A stretch of 64,000 nucleotides of DNA from positions 317,501 to 381,500 of the forward strand of contig NZ_JAOVZQ010000001.1 of assembly GCF_026619435.1 (NCBI RefSeq). Direction: 5' to 3'. The notes below the pieces were generated by a model. The model was not told where the DNA came from, ran no database searches, and saw only the letters and a program-made list of their open reading frames with translations. Source of the DNA: Hoeflea ulvae (lineage in GTDB: Bacteria > Pseudomonadota > Alphaproteobacteria > Rhizobiales > Rhizobiaceae). The position numbers and the translations under genes were made by a program. Below, piece after piece: positions 28,191 to 37,733 of the stretch (position 1 is the first letter of the stretch; every line of letters starts with the position of its first letter).

Positions 28191-29403
28191 ATGGACCAGC
28201 GGCGGGTCGTCATCACCGGCATGGGCGGGATCTGCGCTCTCGGCGGCAATGCCGATGACATCTGGACAGGCATGAAAGAAGGCCGCGACGGCTGCAAGCC
28301 GCTTGTCTTCGAAGCCCGCGACCTCAAGGTCGGCGTCGGCTGCGCCGTCACCGGCTATCCCGAAGATGACGGAATCGACAAGCGCCACGGCCTGACCATG
28401 AGCGGCATCAGCCGCATGGCGGTGATTGCCGCACGCGAGGCGATGCGCGATGCCGGTCTGGCGGCGGGCGAATTCGATCCGCAGCGGTCGGGCGCCGTGG
28501 TCGGGGTCGGCATCTTCGGAACCGATGCCGTCGACCAGAGCTATGTCGATATCTTCCTCGAGAAGAAGAAGCGCGCCCATATCTTCACCGTCCCACGGGT
28601 GATGCCGAGCGGGCCGTCCGGCCATGTCTCGATCGATATCGGGCTGCAGGGCCCGGTGTTCGGCGTGTCATCGGCCTGTGCCTCGGGCAATCACGCCTTC
28701 ATTTCCGCCGTCGACCAGATCCGCCTCGGCCGTGCCGATATGATACTCGCCGGCGGCGCGGAACTGGCTCTCGTCTATGGACCGCTGAAAGCACTGGGAA
28801 TCGCTCCGGGTTCTTGCCCGCTCCGCCTGCCGGCCGTTCTCAGCCGATCGCGACGGGCTGGTGCTGGGCGACGGCGCAGCCATGGCGGTTCTCGAATCCT
28901 ACGAACACGCCAAGGCCCGCGGCGCCAACATTCTGGCCGAGATCATCGGCGTCGGCATGTCCGGAGATGCCTCCGACATCGTCAACCCGACGGTTGAGGG
29001 GCCTGCAACGGCGATGCGCAACTGCCTGGCCGATGCCGGCATTTCCGCCAATCAGGTCGATTACATCAACGCCCATGGCACCGCCACCCAGGCCAATGAC
29101 CAGACCGAAACCCGCGTCATCCGCGAGGTCTTCGGCGCTGCCGCCGACACGGTTTCGATCTCCTCGACCAAATCCATGCACGGTCATTGCCTTGGCGCCT
29201 CGAGCGCCATCGAGCTGATTGCCTGCGTCAATGCGGTGCGCAAGGACGTGATTCCGCCAACCATCAATTTCACCAGTCCTGACCCGCTGTGTGACCTTGA
29301 CGTGACGCCGAATGTGGCGCGCGACAGAAAGGTCACCATCGCCATGTCGAATGCATTCGCATTCGGCGGCACCAATGCGGTGATTGCGGTGAAGAAAGTC
29401 TAG
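28191..29403 (+). CDS. Beta-ketoacyl-ACP synthase, NodE-like, frameshifted near 28793
   Basis: KAS-II-type condensing enzyme. Frame one gives [32 protein letters not shown] and the active-site cysteine in [11 protein letters not shown]. Frame two, from about 28795, gives [20 protein letters not shown], the first histidine in [11 protein letters not shown] and the second in [14 protein letters not shown], ending [12 protein letters not shown]. One extra base in CACTGG (28792-28797) breaks it; removing it restores [11 protein letters not shown] and a 403-residue protein. The [23 protein letters not shown] and [11 protein letters not shown] segments strongly recall NodE. It is paired with the NodF-like ACP. 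Confidence 0.88.
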
Positions 29404-29494
29404 GACCCAAAAACCGGTCCGCCGAGTCAGCCTCGCCGGATCCATCTGCTTGGCCCGCTGACAGGGCGGCTCTCTACATCGAAAGGCATGATCC

Positions 29495-30598
29495 ATGACG
29501 TCACGTTCGCTTTTTCTGCTCCCAGGCGATGGCATTGGCCCGGAAGCCATGGCCGAAGTCCACAAAGTCATCGCGGTCATGAACGAAAAGGAATCCGCCG
29601 GCTTCTCGACCGATGAAGGCCTTGTCGGCGGCTGTGCCTATGATGCCCACGGCCAGGCGATTTCCGACGCCGACATGGACAAGGCCATGGCTGCCGACGC
29701 AGTGCTGTTCGGCGCCGTTGGCGGCCCGAAATGGGACGCCGTTCCCTATGAGGTGCGCCCAGAGGCCGGGCTGCTGCGCCTGCGCAAGGACATGGAGCTG
29801 TTCGCCAATCTGCGGCCCGCAATCTGCTACCCGGCGCTGGCGAATTCATCGTCGCTGAAGCAGAACATCGTCGAAGGCCTCGACATCCTGATCGTGCGCG
29901 AACTCACCGGCGGCGTCTATTTCGGCGAACCCAAGGAAATCATCGATCTCGGCAATGGCCAGAAGCGCGGCATCGACACCCAGGTCTATGACACCTACGA
30001 GATCGAGCGCATTTCCGCCGTCGCCTTCGAACTGGCGCGCACCCGCCGCAACGAAGTCTGCTCGATGGAAAAGCGCAATGTGATGAAATCCGGCGTGTTG
30101 TGGAACGAAGTGGTCACCGCCACCCACAAGGCCCGCTTCTCCGACGTCAAACTCAGCCACATGCTGGCCGATGCCGGCGGCATGCAGCTGGTGCGCTGGC
30201 CCAAGCAGTTCGACGTCATCGTCACCGACAATCTGTTCGGCGACATGCTGTCCGATATCGCGGCAATGCTGACCGGATCGCTCGGCATGCTGCCATCGGC
30301 CTCGCTCGGCGCGCCCGATCCCAAGACCGGCAAGCGCAAGGCGCTCTATGAGCCGGTGCACGGCTCGGCGCCCGACATTGCCGGCCAGGGCATCGCCAAC
30401 CCGATCGCCATGATCGCGTCATTCGCCATGTGCCTGCGTTATTCCTTCAACATGGTGGCCGAGGCTGACCGTCTCGAAGCCGCAATCGCCACCGTGCTCG
30501 ACAAGGGCCTGCGCACCGGCGACATCATGTCCGATGGCTGCCAGCAGATCACCACGGCTGAAATGGGCGACGCCATTGTCGCAGCCTACGCCAGCTGA
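29495..30598 (+). CDS. leuB: 3-isopropylmalate dehydrogenase
   Basis: NAD-dependent oxidative decarboxylase of leucine synthesis, 367 residues and complete. It has [15 protein letters not shown], the substrate-binding [15 protein letters not shown] arginines, [13 protein letters not shown], the metal-ligand aspartates in [16 protein letters not shown], and the NAD-binding [14 protein letters not shown]. It follows the NodE-like gene by 91 bases and is closed by a strong terminator. Confidence 0.97.
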   Translation: MTSRSLFLLPGDGIGPEAMAEVHKVIAVMNEKESAGFSTDEGLVGGCAYDAHGQAISDADMDKAMAADAVLFGAVGGPKWDAVPYEVRPEAGLLRLRKDMELFANLRPAICYPALANSSSLKQNIVEGLDILIVRELTGGVYFGEPKEIIDLGNGQKRGIDTQVYDTYEIERISAVAFELARTRRNEVCSMEKRNVMKSGVLWNEVVTATHKARFSDVKLSHMLADAGGMQLVRWPKQFDVIVTDNLFGDMLSDIAAMLTGSLGMLPSASLGAPDPKTGKRKALYEPVHGSAPDIAGQGIANPIAMIASFAMCLRYSFNMVAEADRLEAAIATVLDKGLRTGDIMSDGCQQITTAEMGDAIVAAYAS

Positions 30599-30629
30599 GG
30601 CTTTTCTGTCGCAACATCCGCGCATCTTG

Positions 30630-30663
30630 AACCCGGGCCTGCATCACGCTGGCCCGGGTTTTT
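30630..30663 (+). terminator. Rho-independent terminator of leuB
   Basis: AACCCGGGCC pairs perfectly with GGCCCGGGTT across an 11-base loop and is followed by TTTC. It lies 31 bases after the leuB stop, and the stem could also serve the convergent Lrp gene. Confidence 0.8.
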
Positions 30664-30673
30664 CATGCGCCAG

Positions 30674-31120
30674 TCAGACCGGCATGCGGCCACGCAAAGG
30701 CGAGGATTTGATGATCGCCGTGTTGGTTTCGGCCTTGTCGTGAAACGGCAGCAGCACTGGATCGAGATCGGCAATCGAGCGCAGCGCCAGCCGTGTGACA
30801 AAGCAGTCCTCGCCAGTCACCTTGTCGCAGTCGAGAAAACCCGGTTCGTTGAGGATCATGTCCTCGACAATATGCATGTTGCCCGGGCGCGGCTTGATCC
30901 GGACGATGGCCTGCAACGGGTAGCCCAGAGCGGTGAGATCGAGATCGACGGTAAAGCGGGAGATGATCCCGCCCGCTTCCATCCGACGGATCCGTTCGCT
31001 CGTCGATGGGCCCGAGAGCCCGACCTGCCTGGACAATTCGCTCACCGGCATGCGCGCATCATTGCTCAACAGCCTTACAATCAGGCGATCCTTGTCATCC
31101 ATCTTGATATTTGAGGCCAT
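30674..31120 (-). CDS. Lrp/AsnC family transcriptional regulator
   Basis: A 148-residue feast/famine regulator: an N-terminal helix-turn-helix (LSNDARMPVSELSRQVGLSGPSTSERIRRM region) and a C-terminal RAM domain with ILNEPGFLDCDKVTGEDCFVTRLAL. The start is ATG 31120; a TTG three codons upstream is possible. It is divergent from a phzF-like gene across about 118 bases, so that gene is the likely target. Cysteines in the RAM ligand loop may matter for effector choice, but this is speculative. Confidence 0.9.
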   Translation of the reverse strand: MASNIKMDDKDRLIVRLLSNDARMPVSELSRQVGLSGPSTSERIRRMEAGGIISRFTVDLDLTALGYPLQAIVRIKPRPGNMHIVEDMILNEPGFLDCDKVTGEDCFVTRLALRSIADLDPVLLPFHDKAETNTAIIKSSPLRGRMPV

Positions 31121-31238
31121 GTTCGACAATCCCCGCGTTTGATAAGGTATTATGTCTATTCAGCCTTTATAAATCCAAAGCCAGACTTCCGCAAATTTTC
31201 TATGCTCCGGCCAGATTTGCATTGGAAAGGACACCCTC

Positions 31239-32075
31239 ATGAACGTTCAGAGAATCGCTGCATTTGCCGATGGCGGCCGGGGCGGAAATCCGGCCGGAAT
31301 CGTGCTCGCGGAACGCTTTCCGGCTGAAGCCGACATGCGCCGCATCGCCGCGGAGGTCGGCTATTCCGAAACCGCCTTCGCCGTCCCCGATGGCGATACC
31401 GGCAAATGGCGGGTCCGTTATTTCTCGCCAGAATCGGAAGTGCCCTTCTGCGGCCACGCAACCATCGCGCTGGGGGCGGCTCTGGCAAGACACGCCGGCC
31501 CCGGCCAGTTCACGCTGCAGCTCAACGATGCCGGCATCACCGTCGAGGCCAGCGCCTCGGGCGAGGGGTACAGCTCTGCGCTGCAATCGCCGCCCACCCG
31601 CAGCGCCGCCGCCCGGACAGAGCTGGTCGACAAGGCGCTCGCCCTGTTCGGTTACCGCCCGGACCAGCTTGATCCGGCGCTGCCGCCGGCTAAGATTCAC
31701 GGTGGCGCCGATCATCTGGTGCTGGCGCTGAAGCATCGCAGCGACCTTGCCGCCATGAGCTATGATCTCGATGCCGGGCGGGCGCTGATGCGGGACCATG
31801 GCCTTGTCACCATCATGCTGGTTCATGCGCGCGGCACCACCGAATTTGACGTGCGCAATGCCTTTGCCTCCGGCGGCGTTCTCGAGGACCCGGCCACGGG
31901 TGCGGCAGCGGCCGCCTTTGCCGGCTATCTGCGCGATCTCGGCTGGGCGCATGGCAACCGGATCCACATAATCCAGGGCGAGGACATGGGGGCAAGATCC
32001 GTTATCGAAGCCCGCTTTGAAGACGAACCCGGCAGCTCGATCCGGGTTTCGGGCGCCACCCGCGACATCGCCTGA
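31239..32075 (+). CDS. PhzF family phenazine biosynthesis-like isomerase
   Basis: A 278-residue protein of the diaminopimelate-epimerase-like fold. The PhzF catalytic glutamate is in GYSETAFAV near residue 47. RYFSPESEVPFCGHATIALGAAL and the second-half DPATGAAAAAFAGYL glycine-rich loop complete the active site. No other phenazine genes are near, so, as with most PhzF relatives, the true substrate is unknown. Its divergent Lrp neighbour is the probable regulator. Confidence 0.88.
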   Translation: MNVQRIAAFADGGRGGNPAGIVLAERFPAEADMRRIAAEVGYSETAFAVPDGDTGKWRVRYFSPESEVPFCGHATIALGAALARHAGPGQFTLQLNDAGITVEASASGEGYSSALQSPPTRSAAARTELVDKALALFGYRPDQLDPALPPAKIHGGADHLVLALKHRSDLAAMSYDLDAGRALMRDHGLVTIMLVHARGTTEFDVRNAFASGGVLEDPATGAAAAAFAGYLRDLGWAHGNRIHIIQGEDMGARSVIEARFEDEPGSSIRVSGATRDIA

Positions 32076-32363
32076 TCCCTGATCCGCGCTTGGTTGGGCC
32101 CGGCCGGTACCGCCGCTGGGCCCGCCCGTCCTTGCCGTGCCTGAGGCAGCGGATGCCGCCATGCGGTCAGACGCCGGCTGGCGGTCGAAAACTCGGGACG
32201 GGGTGGAATTGACATTTTGCAGCACTTGCATCAAAACACCGCCACCATGCGCACCACGATCAAAACCAAAACCACGATCTGACCCGTTCCGCCCCATCAC
32301 TCTCCCCGGGGCGGGAAGAGTGGCGCTTGACCGCTAACAAGGGGAGAGAGGAGCACGGGAACC

Positions 32364-33395
32364 ATGGGTTTCAAAATCGCAATTGTCGGTGCGACAGGCA
32401 ATGTCGGCCGCGAAATGCTCAACATCTTGTCGGAGCGCGCCTTTCCTGTCAGCGAAGTCGTGGCGCTCGCCTCCAGCCGCTCGGTGGGCACCGAAGTGTC
32501 TTTCGGCGACAAGACCCTGAAGGTCAAGAATCTCGAAAACTATGATTTCACCGGCACCGATCTCTGCCTGATGTCGGCCGGCGGCTCGATCAGCAAGACA
32601 TGGTCCCCCAAGATCGCCGCGCAGGGCTGCATCGTCATCGACAATTCCTCGGCCTGGCGCTACGACGCCGATGTGCCGCTGATCGTGCCGGAAGTGAACC
32701 CGGACGCGATTTCCGGCTATACCAAGCGCAACATCATCGCCAATCCGAATTGCTCGACCGCCCAGCTGGTCGTCGCGCTCAAGCCGCTGCATGACCATGC
32801 CAAGATCAAGCGCCTGGTGATCTCGACCTACCAGTCGGTTTCCGGCGCCGGCAAGGACGGCATGGACGAGCTGTTCAACCAGACCCGTGCGGTTTTCGTG
32901 GCCGACTCGATCGCCACCCACAAATTCACCAAGCGCATCGCCTTCAACGTCATCCCGCATATCGATGACTTCATGGAAGACGGCTACACCAAGGAAGAAT
33001 GGAAGGTGCTGGCCGAAACCAAGAAGATGCTCGATCCGAAGATCAAGGTCACCTGCACCGCCGTGCGCGTGCCGGTGTTCATCGGTCACTCGGAATCGGT
33101 CAATATCGAGTTCGAAAACGAGATCAGCCCGGAAGAGGCCCGCGACATCCTGCGTGATGCGCCGGGTTGCCAGGTCATCGACAAGCATGAGGACGGTGGC
33201 TACATCACCCCTTATGAATGTGCAGGCGAAGACGCGACCTTCATCTCCCGCATCCGCGAGGACGCCACCGTTGAAAACGGCCTCAACATCTGGGTGGTCT
33301 CGGACAATCTGCGCAAGGGTGCTGCCCTCAACACCATCCAGATCGCCGAACTCCTGGTCAATCGCCGCCTGATCACGCCGCGCCTGGCTGCCTGA
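32364..33395 (+). CDS. asd: Aspartate-semialdehyde dehydrogenase
   Basis: NADPH-dependent reduction of aspartyl phosphate, feeding lysine, DAP, threonine and methionine synthesis. The protein has 343 residues with IVGATGNVGREML, the catalytic cysteine in IIANPNCSTAQ near residue 130, the substrate arginine/histidine region VPVFIGHSESVN, and a C-terminal WVVSDNLRKGAALNTIQIAE. GGAGAGAGGAG lies just upstream of ATG 32364. The preceding 288 bases hold no visible gene. Confidence 0.97.
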   Translation: MGFKIAIVGATGNVGREMLNILSERAFPVSEVVALASSRSVGTEVSFGDKTLKVKNLENYDFTGTDLCLMSAGGSISKTWSPKIAAQGCIVIDNSSAWRYDADVPLIVPEVNPDAISGYTKRNIIANPNCSTAQLVVALKPLHDHAKIKRLVISTYQSVSGAGKDGMDELFNQTRAVFVADSIATHKFTKRIAFNVIPHIDDFMEDGYTKEEWKVLAETKKMLDPKIKVTCTAVRVPVFIGHSESVNIEFENEISPEEARDILRDAPGCQVIDKHEDGGYITPYECAGEDATFISRIREDATVENGLNIWVVSDNLRKGAALNTIQIAELLVNRRLITPRLAA

Positions 33396-33419
33396 ACCGC
33401 AGACGCTGCATCGGCTCAA

Positions 33420-33449
33420 GGCCCCGCCATCCGAACCGGTGGCGGGGCC
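33420..33449 (+). terminator. Possible terminator of asd
   Basis: GGCCCCGCCA pairs perfectly with TGGCGGGGCC across a 10-base loop, 24 bases after the asd stop. There is no good T-run after it, so it may slow rather than end transcription. Confidence 0.5.
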
Positions 33450-33638
33450 GGTTCATTGGGCCCTACGGGCCGCCCGGCACCGCAAGGCAATCCTGGCGCG
33501 CAGGGCCCGCACGGCCGAGCAAGGCCGGCGGATTTCGCCCCGGTGAGGGGTTCACATCATCATCGGAAGCGTGACTTTCCGGCGAGATCGCTGGCAAAGT
33601 CCGGCCCGAACCGGTTACACATGCAAGGGTTGGATAAC

Positions 33639-34457
33639 ATGAAGCGCAGCACTCAAGGACTGACAGCATGGGGATTTGCGGCACTGATCGCCATCGGCAT
33701 CAGCGGCCCGGCGCAGGCAGCCCAATGCGGCAATACATCCAGCGGTTTTGGCAGCTGGGTCGAGCAGTTCAAGAAGGAAGCCAGCGGCGCCGGCATCAGC
33801 CAGAACACGCTTGACCGGGCGTTCAAGAATGCGCGTTACGCCACCAAGACGATTTCGGCCGACCGCAACCAGAAGAGCTTCAAGCTCTCCTTCGATCAGT
33901 TCATGCAGAAGCGCGGCGCGGCCACCATCATTTCCAAGGGCAAGCGGCTGAAGAAGCAGAACGCCGGCATGTTTGACGCCATCGAGAAGAAATATGGCGT
34001 GCCCGCCGGTCCGCTGATCGCGATATGGGGCATGGAATCGGGCTTCGGGTCCTTCACCGGCAACCAGCACACGGTCTCAGCCGTTGCCACGCTCGCCTAT
34101 GATTGCAGACGCTCTGCCTTTTTCACCGAACAGCTCTACTCGCTGCTGCAGCTGATCCAGAAAGGCTGGATTTCACCGGATTTCAAGGGCGCTGCCCATG
34201 GTGAAATCGGCCAGACCCAGTTCCTGCCCGGCAATGTGGCGCGCTTTGGCGCCGACGGCGACCGCAATGGCAGCATCAATCTGGGATCATCGGCCGACGC
34301 GCTGGCCTCGACCGCGAATTTCCTTCAGGGCCATGGCTGGAGCCGGGGCGGCGGCTATCAGCCGGGCCAGACCAATTACCGGGCGATCCAGGGCTGGAAC
34401 GCGGCGGGGGTCTACCAGAAGGCGATTGCCAAGATCGGCGCCGAAATCGACGGCTGA
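33639..34457 (+). CDS. Lytic murein transglycosylase (MltB/GH103 type), secreted
   Basis: A 272-residue periplasmic peptidoglycan lytic enzyme. A signal peptide of about 27 residues ends at AQA-AQ. The mature part has the catalytic glutamate in IAIWGMESGFGSFTG, the DCRRSAFFTEQLYSLL segment, and the GQTQFLPGNVARFGADGD motif. There is no C-terminal peptidoglycan-binding domain, so this is the short form. The ATG at 33639 is preferred because it starts the signal peptide; longer in-frame starts add about 60 unlikely residues. Confidence 0.92.
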   Translation: MKRSTQGLTAWGFAALIAIGISGPAQAAQCGNTSSGFGSWVEQFKKEASGAGISQNTLDRAFKNARYATKTISADRNQKSFKLSFDQFMQKRGAATIISKGKRLKKQNAGMFDAIEKKYGVPAGPLIAIWGMESGFGSFTGNQHTVSAVATLAYDCRRSAFFTEQLYSLLQLIQKGWISPDFKGAAHGEIGQTQFLPGNVARFGADGDRNGSINLGSSADALASTANFLQGHGWSRGGGYQPGQTNYRAIQGWNAAGVYQKAIAKIGAEIDG

Positions 34458-34540
34458 CCCCGCGCAATCAGGCCGGGCGCCCGGAACCGCGCTATCGTGC
34501 GGGTTCCCGGCCAACGCGCTTTCTCGGCACGCCGGAAGCG

Positions 34541-34960
34541 TCAGAACTCCTCGCAATCATCGGCAACGGTCGTCTGAACGCTGCTGACGATCTTGGTGCC
34601 GCGAAATTCGAAGCTTTCGCGTATCAGCATGGCATTGTCAGGAAACTGGTAGCAGACCAGCACGGACGCGGATGTCTGGTCAGCCGGACGGTCTTCCTCG
34701 AGCTGCCAGGCAAGATCAGCGGTCTTGACGATATCTTCCCACTCGTCCAGCGCCTCGATGAATTCGGACTTGGTCTGGGTGACCCCGAGATCCTCCAGCG
34801 TGATCACCGCATCATCGGCCAGCAGATCGGCAATGGCGATGCGATTGACATCGAAAAGCGCCGTGTACCACCGATCAAGCAGGGCGCTCTGCGCCGACGC
34901 TGCCGACACAGGCAGCAGCAGCCCCAGAACCAGTGCTGCAATGACTGATCGAAGCCACAT
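34541..34960 (-). CDS. Small exported protein, possibly SnoaL/NTF2-like
   Basis: A 139-residue protein with a signal peptide of about 23 residues (VIAALVLGLLLPVSAASAQ). The mature part (LLDRWYTALFDVNRIAIADLLADDAVITLEDLGV and a later strand-rich half) suggests an NTF2-like cone fold, but I cannot assign a family with certainty. Two cysteines (in LVCYQF and DDCEEF) could form a disulfide. GGAGG precedes ATG 34960. Its neighbours give no functional clue. Confidence 0.7.
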   Translation of the reverse strand: MWLRSVIAALVLGLLLPVSAASAQSALLDRWYTALFDVNRIAIADLLADDAVITLEDLGVTQTKSEFIEALDEWEDIVKTADLAWQLEEDRPADQTSASVLVCYQFPDNAMLIRESFEFRGTKIVSSVQTTVADDCEEF

Positions 34961-35079
34961 CTTCCGTCCTCCCCAAATGCGCGCACACCGCGCCTGCAGC
35001 CTGCCTGAAAGATCACGCAATGCGATCGGTCAGGCCAGGACTGCACCGGGCACATGGAACCGGAGAACAGGCCGCCATG

Positions 35080-35730
35080 TCAAGCGAGCGGCAGTTCGGG
35101 CCTGTAAAAATCACCGCTTTGGGTATCCATCACCCACAATTCGCCGGTCGAAATATCGAACCAGGCACCGTGGATCTGCAGCTTGCCGCGTTCCTCGAGG
35201 ATCTTGACGCAGGGAAAGGTCCGCAGATTGGCAATCGAGTTGCGGATCGAGATCCGCTCGAGCGCGATCTGGCGCTCCCCGCTGGTCAGGAGCTGACTGT
35301 CCTGGATCTGCTGGGCCGCCGGTTTGAGCAGCCGCACCCAATGGCCGATGAAATCGCCCGGAGACAGCGGCGTTGCATCCGGATCGAGCGCCGCCTTGAT
35401 GCCGCCGCAGCGGCCATGGCCCATCACCACGATCTGGCGGATCTTGAGCGATTGCACCGCGAATTCAAGCGCTGCCGATGTGGCATGGAGATTGTCGTCG
35501 GGCTGATAGGGCGGCACCAGATTGGCGACGTTGCGCACCACGAACATCTCGCCGGGACCACAATCGAACACGGTTTCGGGCGCGCTGCGGGAATCGCAGC
35601 AGGCAATCACCATGGTATGGGGTTCCTGACCGGTCTCGGCCAACTGGCGATAACGGTTCTTCTCGGCCAGATAGCGGCCGCTCATGAATGTCTGGTAGCC
35701 TTCAATAAGGCGGGTCGGGAATGTCGACAT
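35080..35730 (-). CDS. Beta-class carbonic anhydrase
   Basis: Hydrates CO2 to bicarbonate; 216 residues from ATG 35730. Zinc ligands are in MVIACCDSRSAPETVF (Cys and the Asp-Arg dyad) and MGHGRCGGIKAAL (His and Cys). Additional landmarks are VVRNVANLVPPY and SALEFAV-type helices. Bicarbonate made here could supply carboxylases. No transporter or cyanase gene is adjacent, so the context gives no special role. Confidence 0.95.
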   Translation of the reverse strand: MSTFPTRLIEGYQTFMSGRYLAEKNRYRQLAETGQEPHTMVIACCDSRSAPETVFDCGPGEMFVVRNVANLVPPYQPDDNLHATSAALEFAVQSLKIRQIVVMGHGRCGGIKAALDPDATPLSPGDFIGHWVRLLKPAAQQIQDSQLLTSGERQIALERISIRNSIANLRTFPCVKILEERGKLQIHGAWFDISTGELWVMDTQSGDFYRPELPLA

Positions 35731-35850
35731 GCCCTCGCACATAAACGGCTGAGCCGCGAAGATCAATCAACCTTTGACTGTGAGGCGCTCACCGGCCGCA
35801 AATTCCGCATGCGCGAGGCGCTGCCGGCGCACTTTGCTCAAGCCGCTGGC

Positions 35851-36744
35851 TCAGGACTTGTGGCGATCCGCCGTGGTCCTTATCCGCCGCATGCTGACCA
35901 TCGCCATCGGCGTGCGCAGGCTCTGGGCATCGGTTTCCAGGGTCAGCTCGTCGGCGCCGCGCCGCGCGGTGCGCGCCAGGATCTCGAACACGGCCCCGGT
36001 TGCCATCTGCAGCGCCTTCTCGTCGGCCACGCCTTCCAGCAGGCGGGCCAGAAAGGTGGCCGACATCAGATCGCCCAGACCGTTGGGCGCATCGGGAATG
36101 AGCCTGTGTTCGGCCATCATCGTCTGGCTGCCGCTGAACAGCATGTTGCCGGTGCTGCCGGCCATCATCGCGATTGCCGATGTCACCAGCACGCGCGCCG
36201 GCCCCAGCGTTTCCGCCGCAGCAATCAGCGATTTCGAATCGGCGATCGGCGCGCCGGACAGCCAGCCGAGTTCGTGCACATTTGGCGTGGCGATATCGGC
36301 GATCGGGATGAGCTTCGATGCGATCGCCGCGGCCACCGGCTCGGGCACGTAAAGCCCGCCGGTGTCGCCGATCACCGGGTCACACAGATACAGCGCCTCC
36401 GGATTGACCTTCCGCACGGCGCCGACAAGCCGCGCCACGTCTGCCGCCTGCCCGACATCGCCGAGATAGCCGCTGAGCACAGCGCCCACCTCGCCCAGCC
36501 AGGGCGCGCCGCACAGATCATCGATCAGCGCGGTGAAATCGTCAGCCGCCGGCACGATCCGGGTGGCGCGGGAATGGCCCGGATGCCAGGGCAGCGTCAC
36601 CGTCGGAACCGCCCAGACCGGAAAGCCGAGCGTTTCCAGCGCGAACACCGCCGCCCGGTTGCCGACCGAGCCACGCACGACATGGCTCGAGATTACGATC
36701 ACCGAGGGGCGGATATCCGAATTGCGCTGGCTGTCCGGCGTCAT
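35851..36744 (-). CDS. pdxY: Pyridoxal kinase PdxY
   Basis: Phosphorylates pyridoxal in vitamin B6 salvage. A ribokinase-fold protein of about 297 residues: VISSHVVRGSVGNRAAVFALETLGF at the start, VWAVPTVTLPWHPG in the substrate region, GYLGDVGQAADV, YLCDPVIGDTGGLYV, the PNVHELGWLSG segment, and the anion-hole motif NGLGDLMSATFLARLL, where GLGD replaces the more usual GTGD. The ATG at 36744 overlaps the preceding stop (TGATG), so it is coupled to the small membrane-protein gene. Confidence 0.9.
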   Translation of the reverse strand: MTPDSQRNSDIRPSVIVISSHVVRGSVGNRAAVFALETLGFPVWAVPTVTLPWHPGHSRATRIVPAADDFTALIDDLCGAPWLGEVGAVLSGYLGDVGQAADVARLVGAVRKVNPEALYLCDPVIGDTGGLYVPEPVAAAIASKLIPIADIATPNVHELGWLSGAPIADSKSLIAAAETLGPARVLVTSAIAMMAGSTGNMLFSGSQTMMAEHRLIPDAPNGLGDLMSATFLARLLEGVADEKALQMATGAVFEILARTARRGADELTLETDAQSLRTPMAMVSMRRIRTTADRHKS

Positions 36745-36983
36745 CACAGAAACTGCCCGACCAGAAACCACAACAGCCCGACAAAGGCTGCCAGCGCCAG
36801 CCCGCGGGCAATCCGCGTGCCCCAGAGCTCGATCCTGTCGCTCTTGTCTGCATCCTCGGCGGCGAAATGGTCGCGCAGGCCACCGGCCGCCGACTTCAGC
36901 ACCGGCGTCGCCGAGAGCCCGCCGTCCCGGCCAAGCCGGTCGAGGTCGCGCTTCGCCTTGCGGACAATTTCATCGTCTTTCAT
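36744..36983 (-). CDS. Small C-terminally anchored membrane protein, unknown function
   Basis: A 79-residue protein: a charged N-terminal half (KDDEIVRKAKRDLDRLGRDG) followed by a single C-terminal membrane helix (GLALAAFVGLLWFLVGQFL). I do not recognise a named family. Its stop overlaps the pdxY start, so the two are co-translated; whether it takes part in B6 metabolism is unknown. Confidence 0.65.
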   Translation of the reverse strand: MKDDEIVRKAKRDLDRLGRDGGLSATPVLKSAAGGLRDHFAAEDADKSDRIELWGTRIARGLALAAFVGLLWFLVGQFL

Positions 36984-37054
36984 GAGCTGGCTCCCGGCTG
37001 CCTGGCATCGCAGGTCAGCAAAACAGTCTGGCGTTCATTGTCCGCATATCCGGC

Positions 37055-37642
37055 TCAACGTGCAAGGCCGTGATACTCCGGATTTGGCCGCATGTCAGTT
37101 GCCGATGCCATCCGGTTGGTCATGTTGAAAAACGAAGTCACCGCGGAGATGTCCCAGATGTCCCGGTCGGAAAATCCCGCATCGCGCAACCGCTGGCGAT
37201 CCGCCTCGACCACGCGCGCCGGGTCCTCGGTGACCAGCACGGCAAAATCGATCATCGCGCGCTGGCGCGGCTCAAGATCCGCAACCCGGTAGTTCATCAC
37301 CATCTGCTCGCCCAGCGCCGGATCGCCCGACAGCTGCCGCACGGCTGCGCCATGCGCGGTCAGGCAGTAATAGCAGCTGTTGATCGAGGACACCGCGACC
37401 GCGATCAGCTCGCGGTCGAGCTTGCTCAGATTGGAGGCGCCGAGCATCAGATCATTGTAGAACGCAACAAAGGCCTCGAGCTTGTCATTGTTGAATGCAT
37501 AGGCCTTGAGCACATTCGGCACCATGCCCAGTTTTTCGTCACATTTGGCGAAATAGGCCTCCATCACCGGGCTCAAGGGCGATTCCGGCGCCAATTCCAG
37601 CGCGGTTGCGGCTTCCGGCGCGTTTTCATCCGCCATTTTCAT
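37055..37642 (-). CDS. Carboxymuconolactone decarboxylase/AhpD-like peroxidase-related protein
   Basis: A 195-residue AhpD-fold protein. The redox motif is SINSCYYCLTAHGAAVRQL (CxxC followed by His), preceded by LSKLDRELIAVAVSS. The C-terminal SDRDIWDISAVTSFFNMTNRMA is typical of the peroxidase-related (YciW-like) subgroup. It probably has disulfide-based peroxidase or reductase activity; its partners are unknown. It is divergent from the large glutamate dehydrogenase gene, with about 90 bases between the starts. Confidence 0.85.
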   Translation of the reverse strand: MKMADENAPEAATALELAPESPLSPVMEAYFAKCDEKLGMVPNVLKAYAFNNDKLEAFVAFYNDLMLGASNLSKLDRELIAVAVSSINSCYYCLTAHGAAVRQLSGDPALGEQMVMNYRVADLEPRQRAMIDFAVLVTEDPARVVEADRQRLRDAGFSDRDIWDISAVTSFFNMTNRMASATDMRPNPEYHGLAR

Positions 37643-37733
37643 GATTCGTCTCCCAACCGTTTCGCGTTTCATCTCGCATTGCCTGATACTTCTGCTAGGT
37701 TCGGTGTGGATATCAAGTGCTGGAGGGACGGAA

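Noticed and set aside
27934..29403. A symbiosis (nod) island
   Set aside because: Only nodF/nodE-like genes are present, in a leucine locus. No nod box, nodABC or mobile-element signs were seen.
35020..37128. A 702-codon plus-strand open frame opposite the carbonic anhydrase, pdxY and the small membrane protein
   Set aside because: It lies antisense to three recognisable genes and shows no family resemblance, so it is a shadow frame.
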